Origin: Jacaranda mimosifolia
Taxonomy: Eukaryota > Streptophyta > Magnoliopsida > Lamiales > Bignoniaceae
Direction of reading: 5' to 3'
Assembly: GCA_018894105.1 (NCBI GenBank)
Contig: CM032122.1
Span: forward strand, 30,349,404 to 30,413,403
Length of the DNA stretch: 64,000 nucleotides
Made by a program: the position numbers and the translations under genes. The number at the start of each line of letters is the position of its first letter. Positions within the stretch are counted from its first letter, which is position 1. Positions 37,086-49,678 of the stretch are shown piece after piece. The notes beneath the pieces are model-generated. The model did no database searches. It was not told the DNA's origin and was given only the letters and a program-made list of their open reading frames with translations.

Positions 37086-39226
37086 GCATGTGCAAAATGC
37101 ACATGAATTGGTAAATAATAATTAAGTTGATCATAATTCATAATGGAATAAAGAAACTTGTTGCTAAGGGATGGCATGCCACACTTTTGGGTTCACATAT
37201 CTTTTTATATGCATGATGATGCCCTTTTTGGAAGCAGCTACTAGATAGGGTCATATTCTTAATGTAAACCCAGAGAAAAAAAAATGTTTTGTATATCAAT
37301 GCAACAATTCTAAATTTTTGCCAGAATATTTATTGATCACACTTAAGTCGAAAGAGGGGAATTTTTTTCTTACAAAAATATTTTCTAGGATATAAGTATG
37401 TTGTATGCTATGTAATTAGGGAAATATATAGATAAATCATTGGCATAGATTTTTATTTTTATTCTTTATAATTATATTAAATTTTATTTCACATTAAAAG
37501 AATTGAGAGTTTTGAGGTAATTTATAAATATTTTTTTTTATGTCTCACTCGTTGAAGGATATTTTTGTAAAGACGCAACCATCCACTAACTATGTTGATA
37601 GGATAATACCTCAAGAAATTAGCTTTCATACTTGACAATGAATTTGGATATCATGAAATTAAATAGCCCCATTTGTGAAAAACATTAGCTACATAGCTCT
37701 TCTCAAGCCTCTCAAGTGAGCTTTATAATAATGCAAAGTCTTGTATTATATTAAAAGAATCAAGAGTTTCAATACAATTAATTGCAAGCTAATTGTTTTG
37801 TCGGTATCACGTGCTGAAGTGTCCTTACATAAAGACAATTGTCGGTCACCTTACATGATGCATTTTTATAAGAACAAAATTTCCAATATATGTGTGTGTA
37901 TATATATATATTAAAGAAACAATATCTTATAAAATTAAATCTTTCAAATAAATTTAGAAACTATAACTACTTAACATTTAAAATGAAGAAGCAAGTTTCA
38001 TTATGTCAAGTTATGAACACCAATTATAAGTATTTACAAAACATGATGAGAACTGCAACTGCAAGATAATGAGACAAGTAGAATATGTCTTAAGATGAAT
38101 TCACATATCATTCTCAAAATATAAGTGCAGTAGGGTTATAACAGTCCAACTTTGACTATAGCTTTACTACAACATGCACTGTTATGTGAAACAAATTATA
38201 TTGAATATACTTTTTCACTGAGTTTAGAGAATATAGAGAGCATATATATATATATATATAAGGAAAAAAGAGAATGTAATCATGTTCCCCCATCCCCCCT
38301 CTCCTGACCAACAACATAATCCTTTTATATAACAATCAGAAATATATAGTTTGTTTCGAGAAGTTATTCAAAATATATTTTCTTGCAATTCGAACATAGG
38401 TTACAGAGTTACAATTAAAACTCGTAACAGACAAATATATATAATAAACATTTAGCTTTTAAATCTTTTCAATCTTCCTTCTTTCTTGAGGGTGTGAATA
38501 AGAGACTTTTTTTATTCAAAGCTTATTCTAGAAATAACATAGTATATGGCGATTAATTTTTCTTTGAATACTCCACGTGCGATGCCTTATTTTAGTTAAA
38601 ATATCCAATGGAATAAACAGACTTTTGAAAATAAAATTTTTCAAAAGAAATTCTGTTTCTTTGACTTTGTTTTAAAAGAATGCACACTCCCAGAAAATAG
38701 CCTATTAGGGATTAATTATTTGTATCTTATATTTTTTTGCATTGATACCATTTTCAAAAAAGAAGTCTCATTATACTCCCAATAAACAGTGTTAATCTCT
38801 AATAACTTTTTATTATTATATTGATTAGCATAAAGATGATCCTATGATAGCATGAATTAGATTATCAGTATATTTGAATAAAAAATATTTAAATGTGTGT
38901 GCATACATGCTAGCGTTGGAACTTTGGATACATTGAAATTTGAAACTGATATGGCTAAAATAAATGAGCTATCAGTTAAAAGTCCAAATCTCCATCCTAA
39001 CTCGACTATGAGATTCTGATAGATTAGTCCAAATAAATAAAGTTATTTGGGCACGCTCAATCATTTTTCAATGATTACAAATAGTCATAAATTTAATATT
39101 ATGAAATATCCAATTTTTACTCTTTCCAACGTTCTCTCTTGATATTACCCTCTTTCATAAATACTAATTTGAGCCGCGAAAATTTTCCACCAACGACACG
39201 CTGGCAACTCTAATTATTTATTGTAA
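34562..39226. repeat. duplicated block B, left part (intergenic)
   Basis: Collinear with about 13012-17815. It contains a GT microsatellite (37055-37082, where block A has a TA run), a TA run (38243-38261), and an inverted segment with a tRNA-Thr relic. No gene is evident. Homology to block A stops at ttatttattgt near 39226 and resumes at about 54346. Confidence 0.8.
35350..35423 (-). pseudogene. tRNA-Thr(AGT)-like gene or pseudogene
   Basis: Read on the minus strand this is 74 nt, the expected tRNA-Thr length: actttcatagctcaattgg, D arm gttagagc, anticodon arm cccgtttagtaagcggg (loop TTAGTAA, anticodon AGT), a variable loop, T arm tcttgaggtcgactatcaa and cttttg on the opposite strand of the acceptor. 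The A box is good. The T loop (gtcgact instead of ttcgact) and two or three acceptor pairs are changed. It is better preserved than the copy at 13910 but probably inactive. Confidence 0.7.
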
Positions 39227-39585
39227 ATTTTAGTATCGATTCTATTCGTCACTCAAAAATGCAAAAGCCCATATCAAGAGCACTACTTCTTATGCTCGTA
39301 TTTGAGACAACATAAAACTCATTGTTAAATGCCTTGAACCTTAATGATAATGAAACTTATCGGAATAATCTATTATATTCTTACAAAATTGAATGTACAG
39401 TTATTACTGATTGATTAGTTATTTTTGAGTGTAATATCGAATTATTTATTGGATTTTTATGGGCAATATTTTCAGAATAATAACTATCTAGGAAAAACTA
39501 AAAACTCAAAATATTCTATGATTGCAAAAGCTTAAAAAAAAAACTACTCATTGTAAAATTTTAGTAATCAAGTTGACTATATAAT

Positions 39586-39778
39586 AACAGGAACATACAT
39601 TTTTGGACACAACTAACAGGGATGTTTTATTTTGGAGTAATGCCTTTTGGGCCTCCGGTGAGATATTGGCCCGAATCCAATCGCTTCCAGATGGGTTTCA
39701 TTATTCTAAGCCCAACTCCGCATGAATACCAAGCCCAGTCTCATCTGGACTTCTAATAATACGATATATTCTTAACTA
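39586..39778. repeat. direct repeat R1
   Basis: About 190 bp starting gaacatacatttttggacac and ending cgatatattcttaac. It is a direct repeat of 51671-51855 with scattered differences. The two copies bracket the gypsy element at 40137-51319 together with about 350 bp of AT-rich DNA on each side. Confidence 0.8.
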
Positions 39779-40136
39779 GTTAACTTTCAAACTAGTATGC
39801 TACCAACGGATCGAATTTTAATTCGAATTCAATTTGAATTTTAGTATTTTTATCCAATTAAAATATTTAATGGATCAAATTTGATTATAAATATCCGTAA
39901 TTCGAAATAAGTGGATCAGATACGAAATTAAGCAATCTGATCTGTTAAAAATTCGATTCCGAACTTTAATAATTTTTTATTAAATTAATAATCTTATATA
40001 TAATATAAATAAATATTTTAAAATAAAATATATATTATATTGACCTAATATATACTACGTCTATATTATAATATTAATGTTGAGTCTTTAGCCTAAAAAA
40101 TAAGAAAAATATTGATAAAATGTCAAATATAATAAT
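39779..40136. other. left arm of an AT-rich element interrupted by the gypsy insertion
   Basis: Sequence such as gctaccaacggatcgaattt and ggatcaaatttgattataa resembles, in inverted orientation, sequence in 51325-51670 (aattcaattcgttaacaacc, ataatcaaatttaaattcgg). The two parts may be the arms of one non-autonomous inverted-repeat element into which the gypsy element inserted. There is no coding potential. Confidence 0.45.
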
Positions 40137-40934
40137 TGATGTGGTATAGCCCAGTAGGTTCGGCCCAAAGACAACAGACTCGAGGATGTAGCATCAGGCC
40201 CATCTCATCCTCAGGGCCTAATTGTGATATCGACTTCAGATGTGTTCGGTCGACCTCTTGTATCCTGGCTTTATGGGGGCAGCCATTCAACCAGACCATA
40301 GACTGGAACCACTGCTCGACTCTTCAACCGTGGCGCACGAACACCCCTAAGGCCCGCGCCAACCTATCATAAGTCGACCCTGCCCTTGACTAAGGAGGTC
40401 GACTCGATACAGAATCGACTCTCGGCCGCATTAAATGCTCTGACATGCAACATATCTCTGCATTAAAGGCGTGTGCCACCCCAATACCGCCCATACTGCC
40501 GCACTGGGCAGGAGGCGCGCCTATAGTGTACTATTCTGTCCATGAAACCTGGAGATACAGCCACCTGGAATAGTACATGAATGGAAGATAACCTAATGCC
40601 CCTCATGCAAGGACAAGGACCCTTCATGCATGTTAAGGGCATCTCAGACAAATCCCTACCAGGAAAAGGCTATAAATACTCCCTTTCCAATCTCACTAAA
40701 GGTATGCCATTCTCTACTAAAAGCCCTCACTCTGCTGCTCATTATACCTAGTCGAATCCCACACTGACTTGAGCATCGGAGTGCCTTAGTCGAGGGCACC
40801 TCGGCTAGCCTGAAGTTTGCTCGTGATTATAGGACTTAACCCAACTACTTCAGGAGTTCGATCATTTGACCAGAGAGGTCGGTTCCTCCAAAATCATCTC
40901 CAGACCTTGTTGCAAGCAATTTTCACTCCCATCA
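40137..40934 (+). repeat. 5' LTR of gypsy element (798 bp)
   Basis: Starts TGATGTGGTATAGCC and ends CACTCCCATCA. A TATA box tataaata lies at 40671-40678, about 260 bp before the LTR end. Confidence 0.93.
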
Positions 40935-40954
40935 TTTGGCACCGTCTGTGGGAA
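40935..40954 (+). other. primer-binding-like site
   Basis: tttggcaccgtctgtgggaa follows the 5' LTR directly. The tggcaccg part matches the tRNA-Asp-type site tggcgccg with one change. Confidence 0.6.
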
Positions 40955-40974
40955 TCTTGAGTCTATATGTGAAA

Positions 40975-42700
40975 ATGATTAACACTAGGCGAGCCCCCTT
41001 GGGAAAAGAAGAAAATCGAAGGTCTAGCTGTCCCTCGCCTCGACCTCAACAAAAACTTGGCGCGCTGGGGTCGAGCGCCCAGCCAGAACAGGTCCCTGAC
41101 CAGGCCCCAATTAATGTAGCTCATTAGCGAGCAGATATCGGCCCATATTTTTGCTCAACTTTCTGCAGCTCTAAATCAACATGCCATGCAGCCAGAGCCG
41201 GCGGCCAGTGAAACTCCATAGCCCACGCCTTCGGAGGAAAGACCACCCAAAGAAAATAAAGATTGACCAGAATCCAAAAGGCCTCACTCGAGACGTGAAG
41301 TTAGTCCGAGCCGTTTTCCAAGAAAATTGGTCCAGACCATACCCCACGAAGAGGTTGCGGATTTAGTTGACCACGACGCTCGAACTATTTATGCCCCACA
41401 GCGCAATAGGGTCGAGTGCTCGAGACCCTACCCGAACAAAAATGCATCCTAAGCAGTTAGGGAGGAATAAGATAAAGTATCCTACCAAGTCCAATAGCTG
41501 AACATGTGATTAGAAAAGATCTCGAGGAGGAGCACGGAGAAAAATCACTATCAAGAGAGGCCGCCAAGGTTCTGAAGAGAGAGAGAGAGATTCGTCGTTC
41601 TTCCAGGAGATCATCGATGAGCACATTGTCGTCGACGCCAAAGTCCCGATAGGCCTACCCAGATATAATGGCTCATCGGATGCAAATGAGCATTTGATGC
41701 AATTCGAGCACATGATGCAGCTGCATAGGTATAGCGATTACATTCACACTAAGATGCTGGTGACAACTTTTTAGGGGATAGAGCTCGATTGGTTCGTCAA
41801 GTTGGAGCCGACATCGATATACTCATACGACCAATTGTGCGATAAATTTCTACACCAGTTTGCAAGCAGGAGAAAGGCAAAGCTCCCACATACCCATTTA
41901 CACATAGTGAAATAGAATGAAGGAGAATCCCTTCGAGACTTTTTTACCAAGTTTAACATGCAAGTGCTGAAGATTGATAGCCCCCCGATCGAGTTCCTAA
42001 TCAACGTATTATTCTTGGGCCTCAAACATAAGGAGTGTGCCAATGCGTTGGTATGTAAGCGGCTTAGGTCAATAGAAGAGCTCCTCGACCTCGTAGAAAA
42101 ATACATTACTCAGGAGGACATGAATAGACTGAAGTATGGCAATCCTCAGGTCAATAAGATAAAAAAAAGCAAGGAGAAAGACGACCGCTAGTGCAGGGAA
42201 GGTTGTCGATCCCCCATCAAATACTTCCATGATTATACTCCACTTAACCTCCAGAGGAAGGAGGTGTTGTTTGTTATCCAGCACGACAATCTCCTTACGA
42301 GGCCCAGGAAGCTGACCGAGATCGAAGCCATGAAAAAGTCAAAGAAATACTGCCATTTTCATAAGCAAAAAGGGCATAACACAGAAGACTATTTCAATTT
42401 GCACGATAAGATTGAGAGACTGAACAGGCAGGGCCATCTCAGAAAATACATCGATGAGCATGCCAGACGTGAAGAGGGCAAAATCGATCAGACTCCCAGT
42501 AGAGAAAGATCGGCTAGCCCGAAAAGAGAAGATAAAGGAAAAAAACCTATCCAAGATTCCCACCCACCCATCAAAGGATTCATCGACATGATTGCGGGAG
42601 GTCCCACGGGGGGGTACTCAAAGTCTGCCACAAAGCAGACCCAAAGGCAACTAGAATTGACCAAATCAGCCCAGGTCGAAACGATTTTCCAGCTCTCAAC
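40975..42700 (+). pseudogene. gypsy Gag, degenerate
   Basis: Starts MINTRRAPLGKEEN at 40975. The conserved capsid-like region includes FEHMMQLHRYSDYIHTKMLV, MQVLKIDSPPIEFLINVL and KYITQEDMNRLKYGN, followed by the Cys/His cluster KYCHFHKQKGHNTEDYF. The last Cys of that cluster is Tyr here. Stops occur early (near 41128), after LVTTF and within the HIVK-NEGESL region, plus one after KDDR near 42190. It aligns with the Gag of the element at 1-8881 throughout. Confidence 0.85.
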
Positions 42701-42749
42701 CAGCGCAGAACCAATTTCCTTCACTGAGTCCGACCTCAATCATCTGCAG

Positions 42750-43430
42750 AATAGAGGATTCGACCGCAAGATAGACTGCCCCATGGTAGTAACACTCGAA
42801 ATAACCAATTTCAAAGTAAGAAAAATTCTGGTCGACAATGGCAGCTCTCCCAACATCATATTTTTGTCAACCCTGAAAAGAATGAACTTGGGGCAATTAA
42901 AGTTTGAGCCAGTACGTACGCCGCTGGTCGGATTTGGGTGGTCCGAGATCATCCCGAAGGGATCCATTAACTTGTCCACATCATTTGGCCAAGCTTCTCG
43001 CCGCAGAACCTTAATGATAAACTACATTGTAGTTGACGCTCCCTTCACCTACAACATCATCATTGGTTGACCTACCCTGAATGACTTTAGGGCCATTGTC
43101 TGGAACTACTATATGAAGATCAAATTCCCAACCCCAGTAGAAGTAGGAGAGCTTTTGTGCAACATTAAGGAAGCACAGCACTGCTATACCATTTCAGTCG
43201 AGTCAAATGAGCAGAAGACCCTACCTCAGCTGAAGCCCTCATGGGACGCCCCCGTAGCGAAACCCGAGGAAGGAACTGCATCTAAGAAAAGGAAACTAGA
43301 AGACACAAGGGTCGAGCCCATTGGGGATTTCAAAACAATCAAGCTCAAACCTGAAAATCCTGACAAGACCGCTCAGATCGGGAACGATATGGGCCACAGT
43401 CTGGAATGCCTCATGGTCGATTTCCTCTGA
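42750..43430 (+). pseudogene. gypsy aspartic protease region
   Basis: VRKILVDNGSSPNIIFLST contains the intact DNGSS active-site box. The region continues through VDAPFTYNIIIG, where a TGA interrupts, to MKIKFPTPVEVGELLCNIKE and a charged linker before RT. Unlike the other Tat copy in the window, the catalytic Asp is kept. Confidence 0.85.
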
Positions 43431-43479
43431 AGAAACATTGATGTGTTCGCATAGAAAGCTTCAGACCTCCAAGGAATCG

Positions 43480-44345
43480 ACCCAAGCATCATTGTCCATC
43501 GTCTCAACATGGACCCCTCATGCAAACCAGTGAGACATAAAACAAGAACCTTCAATGCTGAGAGATCCCAAATCATCGAAGAGGAGGTCAACAAATTATT
43601 GGAGACAGGATATATTGTATAAATTCAGTACCCCTCTTGGCTTTCTAATGTTGTACTCATCCCTAAAAATAAAGAAAAATGGCGTATGTGTAATGATTTC
43701 ACTAATTTGAATAAAGCTTGCCCTAAAAACCCTTACGTCCTGCCTCGCATAGATTTATTAGTGGATTCCACCGTCGGGTGTGAATTATTGAGCATGATGA
43801 ATGCCTTCCAAGGTAATTATCAAATATTCATGGCACCTAAAGATGGGGACAAGACCTCTTTTGTCATCCCCAATGGAGTATATTGCTTCTTAGTCATGCC
43901 CTTTGAACTCAAAAATACGGGGGCAACGTACCACAGATTAGTCAACTTCATTTTCAGAAGCGAGATTAGAAAATCCATAGAAGTCTACGTCGATGAGACG
44001 ATTGTCAAAATAGAGAAAGCCGAGGATCTCCTAATCGACCTCGACCAAACCTTTTTCTATACTGAGGGCGTTCGGTATGAAGCTCAACCCCAATAAGTGC
44101 ACCTTCGAGGTTCGAAGAGGTAAGTTCCTGGGTTACATGGTCAGTCAAAGGGGGATCAAAGCGAACCCGCAAAAGATCCAGGAATTTCTGGACATCGCCC
44201 CGCCCCAAACTATTCGAGACGTACAATGTCTGGTCAGCAGGATAATAGTCCTTGGCAGATGCATTGCACGACTGGCTGACAAAAGTCTTCCTTTCTTCAA
44301 AATACTCAAAAATTTGAAAAAATTAGGATTCCAATGGACTGAATA
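43480..44345 (+). pseudogene. gypsy reverse transcriptase, degenerate
   Basis: Motifs in order: EEEVNKLLETGYIV (then TAA), PSWLSNVVLIPKNKEKWRMC, DFTNLNKACPKNPYVLP, IPNGVYCFLVMPFELKNTG, the catalytic box EVYVDETIV and LNPNKCTFEVRRGKFLGYMV. The second Asp of the YVDD pair is Glu. One frame change lies near 44080. Confidence 0.88.
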
Positions 44346-45260
44346 GTGCACCAAGCTTTCATCAAACTTAAACAATACCTCTCCTCACCACCCATGCTCA
44401 TCAAGCCCGAGCTGGGAGAAGTTTTGCAACTCTATCTGGCCGTGTCCACTGCCTCAATCAGTTTGGTGTTGGCTTCGACGAGAGACAAAACTTTTTGACC
44501 TATTTATTAATGCAGAAGGCCTTGCAGAGACCTAAGCACAACTACCTGGAGATCGAGAAATTTGCCCTCGCCCTCGTATAACAGCACGAAAGTTATGACC
44601 TTACTTTCGGTCTCATGCGATCATAGTGCTGACCAATCAGCCGTTAAAGTAGGTTTTGTCGAAGCCAGGCACGTCAGGTAGACTCACCAAATGGGTCATC
44701 TAGCTTGGGGAGTTCGACATTACCTTCCAACCATGAACGGCCATAAAAGCACAGGTTTTGGCCGATTTTGCCGCCGAAAGGCTCACCTGCCCAACCAACT
44801 CGACCAGAATTCCTCCGTGTGGACATTACACGTCGATGATCCCGATGTGGTATTGGTGTTTCACTTAGCTCTTCCCTCACCGAGGAATATGATTTTACAA
44901 TAAAACTTAACTTCTCGATCACCAACAACGAGGCAGAGTATGAAGCCCTCATCGCTGAGATAAACATAGCAGCAGCTCGAGGCATCGAGCAGCTAGTTAC
45001 GATAACCGATTCCCAGCTAGTGGTAGAGCAGGTTGAAGGAAACTTTGAAGCCAAAGAAGCCAAGATAAGTCAGTACTTGATCGAGGTGAAATAATTACAG
45101 CGGTCATTCAAGAACTTCACCCTAAGCCAAGTACCCCGAGCAGAAAATGAGCGGGCCGACACTTTCTCAAAGTTTGCTAGCTCGACGAGAGGAACCAGAG
45201 ATAGAACCATAACGTTCCTCGCTGCTAGCACGCCATCTATCCATACTCGCGACTAGAATT
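44346..45260 (+). pseudogene. gypsy RNase H region, degenerate
   Basis: Pieces in different frames resemble the other Tat copy: LTKWVI-LGEFDIT, the SVWTLHVDDPDVVLVFHL region (where LHVDGS is expected) and ITNNEAEYEALIAEINIAAA, with VEQVEGNFEAKEAKISQYL near 45030. Multiple stops are present. Confidence 0.75.
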
Positions 45261-45399
45261 TCATCGGAAGCATTGAGGAAATAGCTCCCTCCTGGCAAGA
45301 CCCAATCAAGCTCTACTTAAGCCAAGGGACAATCCCCAAGGACAGGAACGAGGCCCACAGGCTCAGAGGTAAGTAGCAAAATTTTCCCTCGACAAGCCC

Positions 45400-46410
45400 G
45401 GACAGATTTATAGGAGGTCGATATAAGGACCACCCCTTAAATGCCTAACGCCTGACGAAGCAAATGAAGTCCTCCATGAGATTCACGCTGGCATTTGTGG
45501 AAATCATTCCGGAGGTCAGACCTTGGTGCACAAAGTTATTCGACATGGGTATTTCTAGCCCATTTTATTAAAAGATTACATCGACTTTGCTAGAAAGTGC
45601 CCTTCCTGCCAATTTCACTCGAACACGTCGCACCAGCCTACAGCATCAATGGTAAATGTCCAGATCACATGGCCATTCAACCAATAGAGGACCGATATAG
45701 TCAGACCTCTGCCAAAAACATTTGGCCAATGAAAATTTATCATCGTTGCGGTCGAATACTTTACTAAGTGGGTCAAAGCGGAAGCAATTCCGAAGATCAC
45801 TGATGCGGCCATGAAGAGCTTCATTTGGAAAAACATAATCTGTCGTTTCAGCCTGTCAAAGTCCTGATCTCAAATAATGGAACTCAATTTCAAAGTAAGA
45901 ACACGAGAAACTGGTGCGAGGCCTTGGGGATCTACCAACACTTTACTTCGGTCGGAAACCCCCAGGCTAATGGTCAGACAGAGGTCACGAATAGAACAGT
46001 CCTCGACCACCTCAAAGCTCGAATAGAAGGAACTGGAACAAGCTGAGCAGATGACCTCCCTGGGGTACTGTGGGCACACAAAACCACCTCTCGAGCAGCC
46101 ATAGGCCACAGCCCTTACAACTTGGTCTACGGCTCCTAAGCAGTGATTCCATCTAAGCTAGTGCAACACACGGCCCGAGTGATCCATTATAACCCAATCA
46201 GAAATACGACATAAAGGGCCTTCAACCTCATCACCATCGACGAGTTGCGACAAGCAGCCTACAACACAATGCAACGGTATCGATCAAAAATGACGGAACA
46301 TTACAACAAAATAGTTCGACCGCGTAGCTTCAAAGTCGGAGACCTCGTCCTTAAAAAGGTTGAAGTGTCAAGGAACGTGGGAAAACTCCTGCAAATACCT
46401 ACTTGCACAA
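45400..46410 (+). pseudogene. gypsy integrase, degenerate
   Basis: The zinc-binding region has EVLHEIHAGICGNHSG, HKVIRHGYF and ARKCPSCQFH. The core has VEYFTKWVKAEAIPKITDAA, VLISNNGTQFQSKNTRNW and GNPQANGQTEV. The second catalytic Asp (ISDNGTQF) reads Asn. The C-terminal part has YRSKMTEHYNKIVRPRSFKV and GDLVLKKVEVSRN, the usual GDLVL end domain. Several stops and frame changes are present. Confidence 0.85.
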
Positions 46411-46417
46411 ATCGATC

Positions 46418-46850
46418 CTTTAAAGTCGACCCCAAAGTCGACCAAGCAGGCTTCCAACCGCCAAGTCGAGGCTTCACAGCCAAGACCAAATAAACGAGTT
46501 GAATGTTTAAAGTCAACCCCGAAGTTGACCAAGCAGGCTTCCAGCTGCCAAGTCAAGGTTTCACAGCTGAGACCAAATAAACAAGTTGATTGTTTAAAGT
46601 CGACCCTGAAGTCGACCAAGCAGGCTTCCAGCCCCCAAGTCGAGGCTTCACAGCCGAGACTAAATAAACGAGTTGATAGTTTAAAGTTAACCCTGAAGTC
46701 GACCAAGCAGGCTTCTAGCTACTAAGTCAGGGCTTCACATTTGAGATCAAGCAAACGATTTGATCATTTAGAATCGACCTCGTAGTCGACCAAAAGGGCC
46801 TCGAGCCTATAAATTAAGAACTCATAACGGGAATTAAAATGTGCGCTGGT
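46418..46850 (+). repeat. 87-bp tandem repeat, about five copies
   Basis: The motif ctttaaagtcgacc or gtttaaagtcgaccc recurs at 46418, 46505, 46592, 46679 and, more diverged, 46766. The spacing is exactly 87 bp. Each unit contains aagcaggcttccagc and aagtcgaggcttcacag. Because 87 is a multiple of three, frames stay open on both strands across the array (29-residue repeats with KSTKQASS on the plus strand). It lies just after integrase and is probably non-coding. An unrelated repeat pair occupies the same place in the other Tat element. Confidence 0.9.
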
Positions 46851-47092
46851 TTAGGCTAACATGGTTCATTCGACGACGATCTTTAACTAATTTTACCCAA
46901 ATTTGGCAGCACAAAAGCAACACAAACACTTGAGGACAACCTTCATTCAACCAAATTGTTTAGTTAAGAATAATTATCGTTTGACAAAACAAATATCTTA
47001 AAAGCAAAGAAAAGAGTATTTCATTTAAGTTCAATATTTCCAATTACAACCATCCAAAGGACTGAAATAAAAAATACATCAAAAGAAGAGCA

Positions 47093-49600
47093 TCAGCTCG
47101 ATCCAGTGTCCTCATCATGTCCACCTCGAGCACTCTTCTCAATAGCTTGATCGAGCTCATCGCTCGAGGGAATTGGAATGGGAACCACTGCGGGGCTATT
47201 CACTCTCGGCTCGGGCATTGCAACATCAATGAGAACAGTGGCAATCGTCGATTGAGAAGGCCTCGCCTCGTCAGCCAAAAAACCTTCCCTAAGGGAAGAA
47301 AGGCACTCGACAACAACGACCATGCCATCTCGAAGCTCGAATGCAAAGTCAATCGTAAAGGCAAACTCCTTTGCCAACTTATCCAACTTTTTTGCCACCT
47401 TAGCGGTCTTTTTCTGCGCCTTGATCAGAGGCCTAGCAAGTGGAACCTCTAAAACCCCTCGACCACAGGGGCCTCGAAAGCTCCCTCTTCAGCATCGGCC
47501 TCCTTGTCCTCAGGGTACAGCTACAGCTGCTCATCCAGGATGGGGCTGATGCAATCCTTATCCTCAGCTCGAAAAGAATAGCCCAAGAATTGCAGCTGTT
47601 TGATCGCCTAGTCGAACGCATTACTAGCATCGTCTAAAGAACAAACAACGCTCGCATCTTAAAATGCCGAGCATAACATGAACTATTGCACGGCCTTTTG
47701 TTGCATCAAGGGCAACTTTTTGAAGAATTCAGCCCGAGCCTCTTGGAGCACCGCGTTCCGACCAGCTGTCCGACAGACTCATAACCATGTAGTGCATCCA
47801 TTCTAGCCTGGTTGAGCAGCTCGTCTATTCTAATCTTTTCTTTAACGGATGTGACTGGCTGACTATCTTTTAATCAGAGCTGATTGTTGAGCTCCTCGAC
47901 CTCCTTGTTCGACTTCTCCACCCTGGTTTGTGAAGACTCAAATTGAGCCTTCAAAGTCTCCATGTCCCCGTCCTCTTCTAGATGCTTGCAGTCGGCAAGG
48001 GCCAGCTCTGACCTCCTATAGAAATGGTAGCCCAGCTAGCCCACCTAAAAAATAGAATTCCTGATAAGCGAGCAATATTCGACCTATAAATAAAATTTGA
48101 CTATACAAGCTTATCAATCAAAACCTTACCATGTTTGAGTGATAAGCCAGAGCTTTGAGCACGACGTCCTAGCTTAACCCCATCAATTTCTTCTGGTCGG
48201 ACGCAAATAGTCCAGCCATCATCACCTTTAGCAGAGCGGCCTCGGTCGACCCTATTGTCTCTATCGAGTATGAATTATGGACAACCATGCTCGGATCTGT
48301 TCTGAACCTTGGCGACGGTAGTTTAGGTAGCTGGAATAACACATCGTCCCCGCGCTGGCCAAACAAATCATATCCAAAGGGTTAGCCCGAACCCGTGGCT
48401 TTCCCTTTGCCCTTCTCGATCGCTATTCTCTTAGGAGCAGGTCCAGCCTGCTCAACCACGAGCCTTTTGCCTCGACCTGCGGGGCTACTTCCTAAGGTCG
48501 CCATGGGCCTAGTGGGCAATGGTGAAGGCATCATTGCCTCGAGCTGTGCTGCCACGACCAGAGCAGCCCCTCGATGGGCCGCTATAGCTAAATGGCACTG
48601 TTCGTTTCTCTCAACCCTCGCTAAGGCTTCTACTCTTGAGCGATTCATGTTCTTGTCTCGATCTGCCAAGCAGCATAAAATAAAGGGTTGAAATCAAGCA
48701 GGAAAACTAGACAAAATAACCAATCATCAACAATATAATCTACCTAGTCGATCGTCTGCTGGCAAGTCCAGCTGAGCTAGAGATAGACCATCTAACACCA
48801 TACTCCTCTCCTCGATAAAGACTAAGGCCTCCACCTGACCGAACTCGACCAAATTCTAAATGAATGTATTAGGCCAGGTAGGAGTTAAGTTACCTGGCAT
48901 CTCGACATGCCCCATCCACCACCCCCTCAGAATATTGAAGCCCCCAGCTACTCTAACATACAGATAATGCTTTTTCCACTCTTGCCCGTAGGGAGAGGCA
49001 GGGGTAACAAGAAACTTCCAATGGGGTCGAGTAGTGAGGTAATAAAAACCCGACTCGTCGATACTACCTAACTTCTAGGACGTGGGAAAGTGAAAAAGGT
49101 TAGAGAAGTTTGCAAAGATAGTAGACTGGTCGAATATATGCATTAGAACGATAAAGTTGTATGTAGTCAAGAAATAATTCGGTAGCAGTTCGATTATACA
49201 CACTTCTAAATCCCTAAGCAGATTGATAATAGGACCACCTAAGGGGAACCTAAGGCCATATCTAAAGGCATCCTCGAACACGGTTAAACACCCAATCAGA
49301 GGTCGATGCATCCGACCAGAGGCCCAGGCACTATAAGTTCATACTCTTCGGGGCCATGATACAGCTACCTAATGTGCGCCAGGTCGGCAGGGGTGATTGT
49401 AGACACTATTTCACTATAGTAGTTGAGGGCGAATAATCGACCGCGCGATAAGGGGGCCTGACTTGGCCCAACATCACCCCAAGGCCGCGCCCGATTACTA
49501 CTCGAGCTACTCAACTCCTCTAATGAACCCTCAGGCCGATCAGAATAAGTAACCTCACTATTCCCTCACTGACTATCCTCAGAATCAGATAAGCGCAGCA
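47093..49600 (-). pseudogene. antisense additional gene of the gypsy element, three exons, broken
   Basis: Read on the minus strand, exon 1 (to 48744) includes EDAFRYGLRFPLGGPIINLL and LEVCIIELLPNYFLTTYNFI, which resembles the plant putative gypsy-type transposon family (Transposase_28-like; pattern recognition only). Intron 1 is 48663-48743, exon 2 is 48131-48662, intron 2 is 48045-48129, and exon 3 is 48044-47093. Exon 2 has a basic Ala-rich part then YDLFGQRGDDVLFQLPKL. Exon 3 has a coiled-coil-like stretch and an acidic end. Intron 2 is 85 bp in both Tat copies. A stop after KATGSG, a stop in exon 3 and other lesions make it a pseudogene. The 5' end near 49600 is uncertain. Confidence 0.7.
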
Positions 49601-49678
49601 TTTCTAGAACAAAGGAGGAACGCAAATGAAAGCGAGGGAAATGACTTACTCATTGATGATGAACTATAGGGCGCAAGA

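Noticed and set aside
46360..46725. Repetitive 121-codon protein with KSTKQASS repeats
   Set aside because: Frames are open on both strands because the repeat unit is a multiple of three. The array follows integrase and contains no start with coding context.
46418..46850. CRISPR-like array
   Set aside because: Units are contiguous 87-bp tandem repeats without unique spacers, inside a plant retrotransposon.
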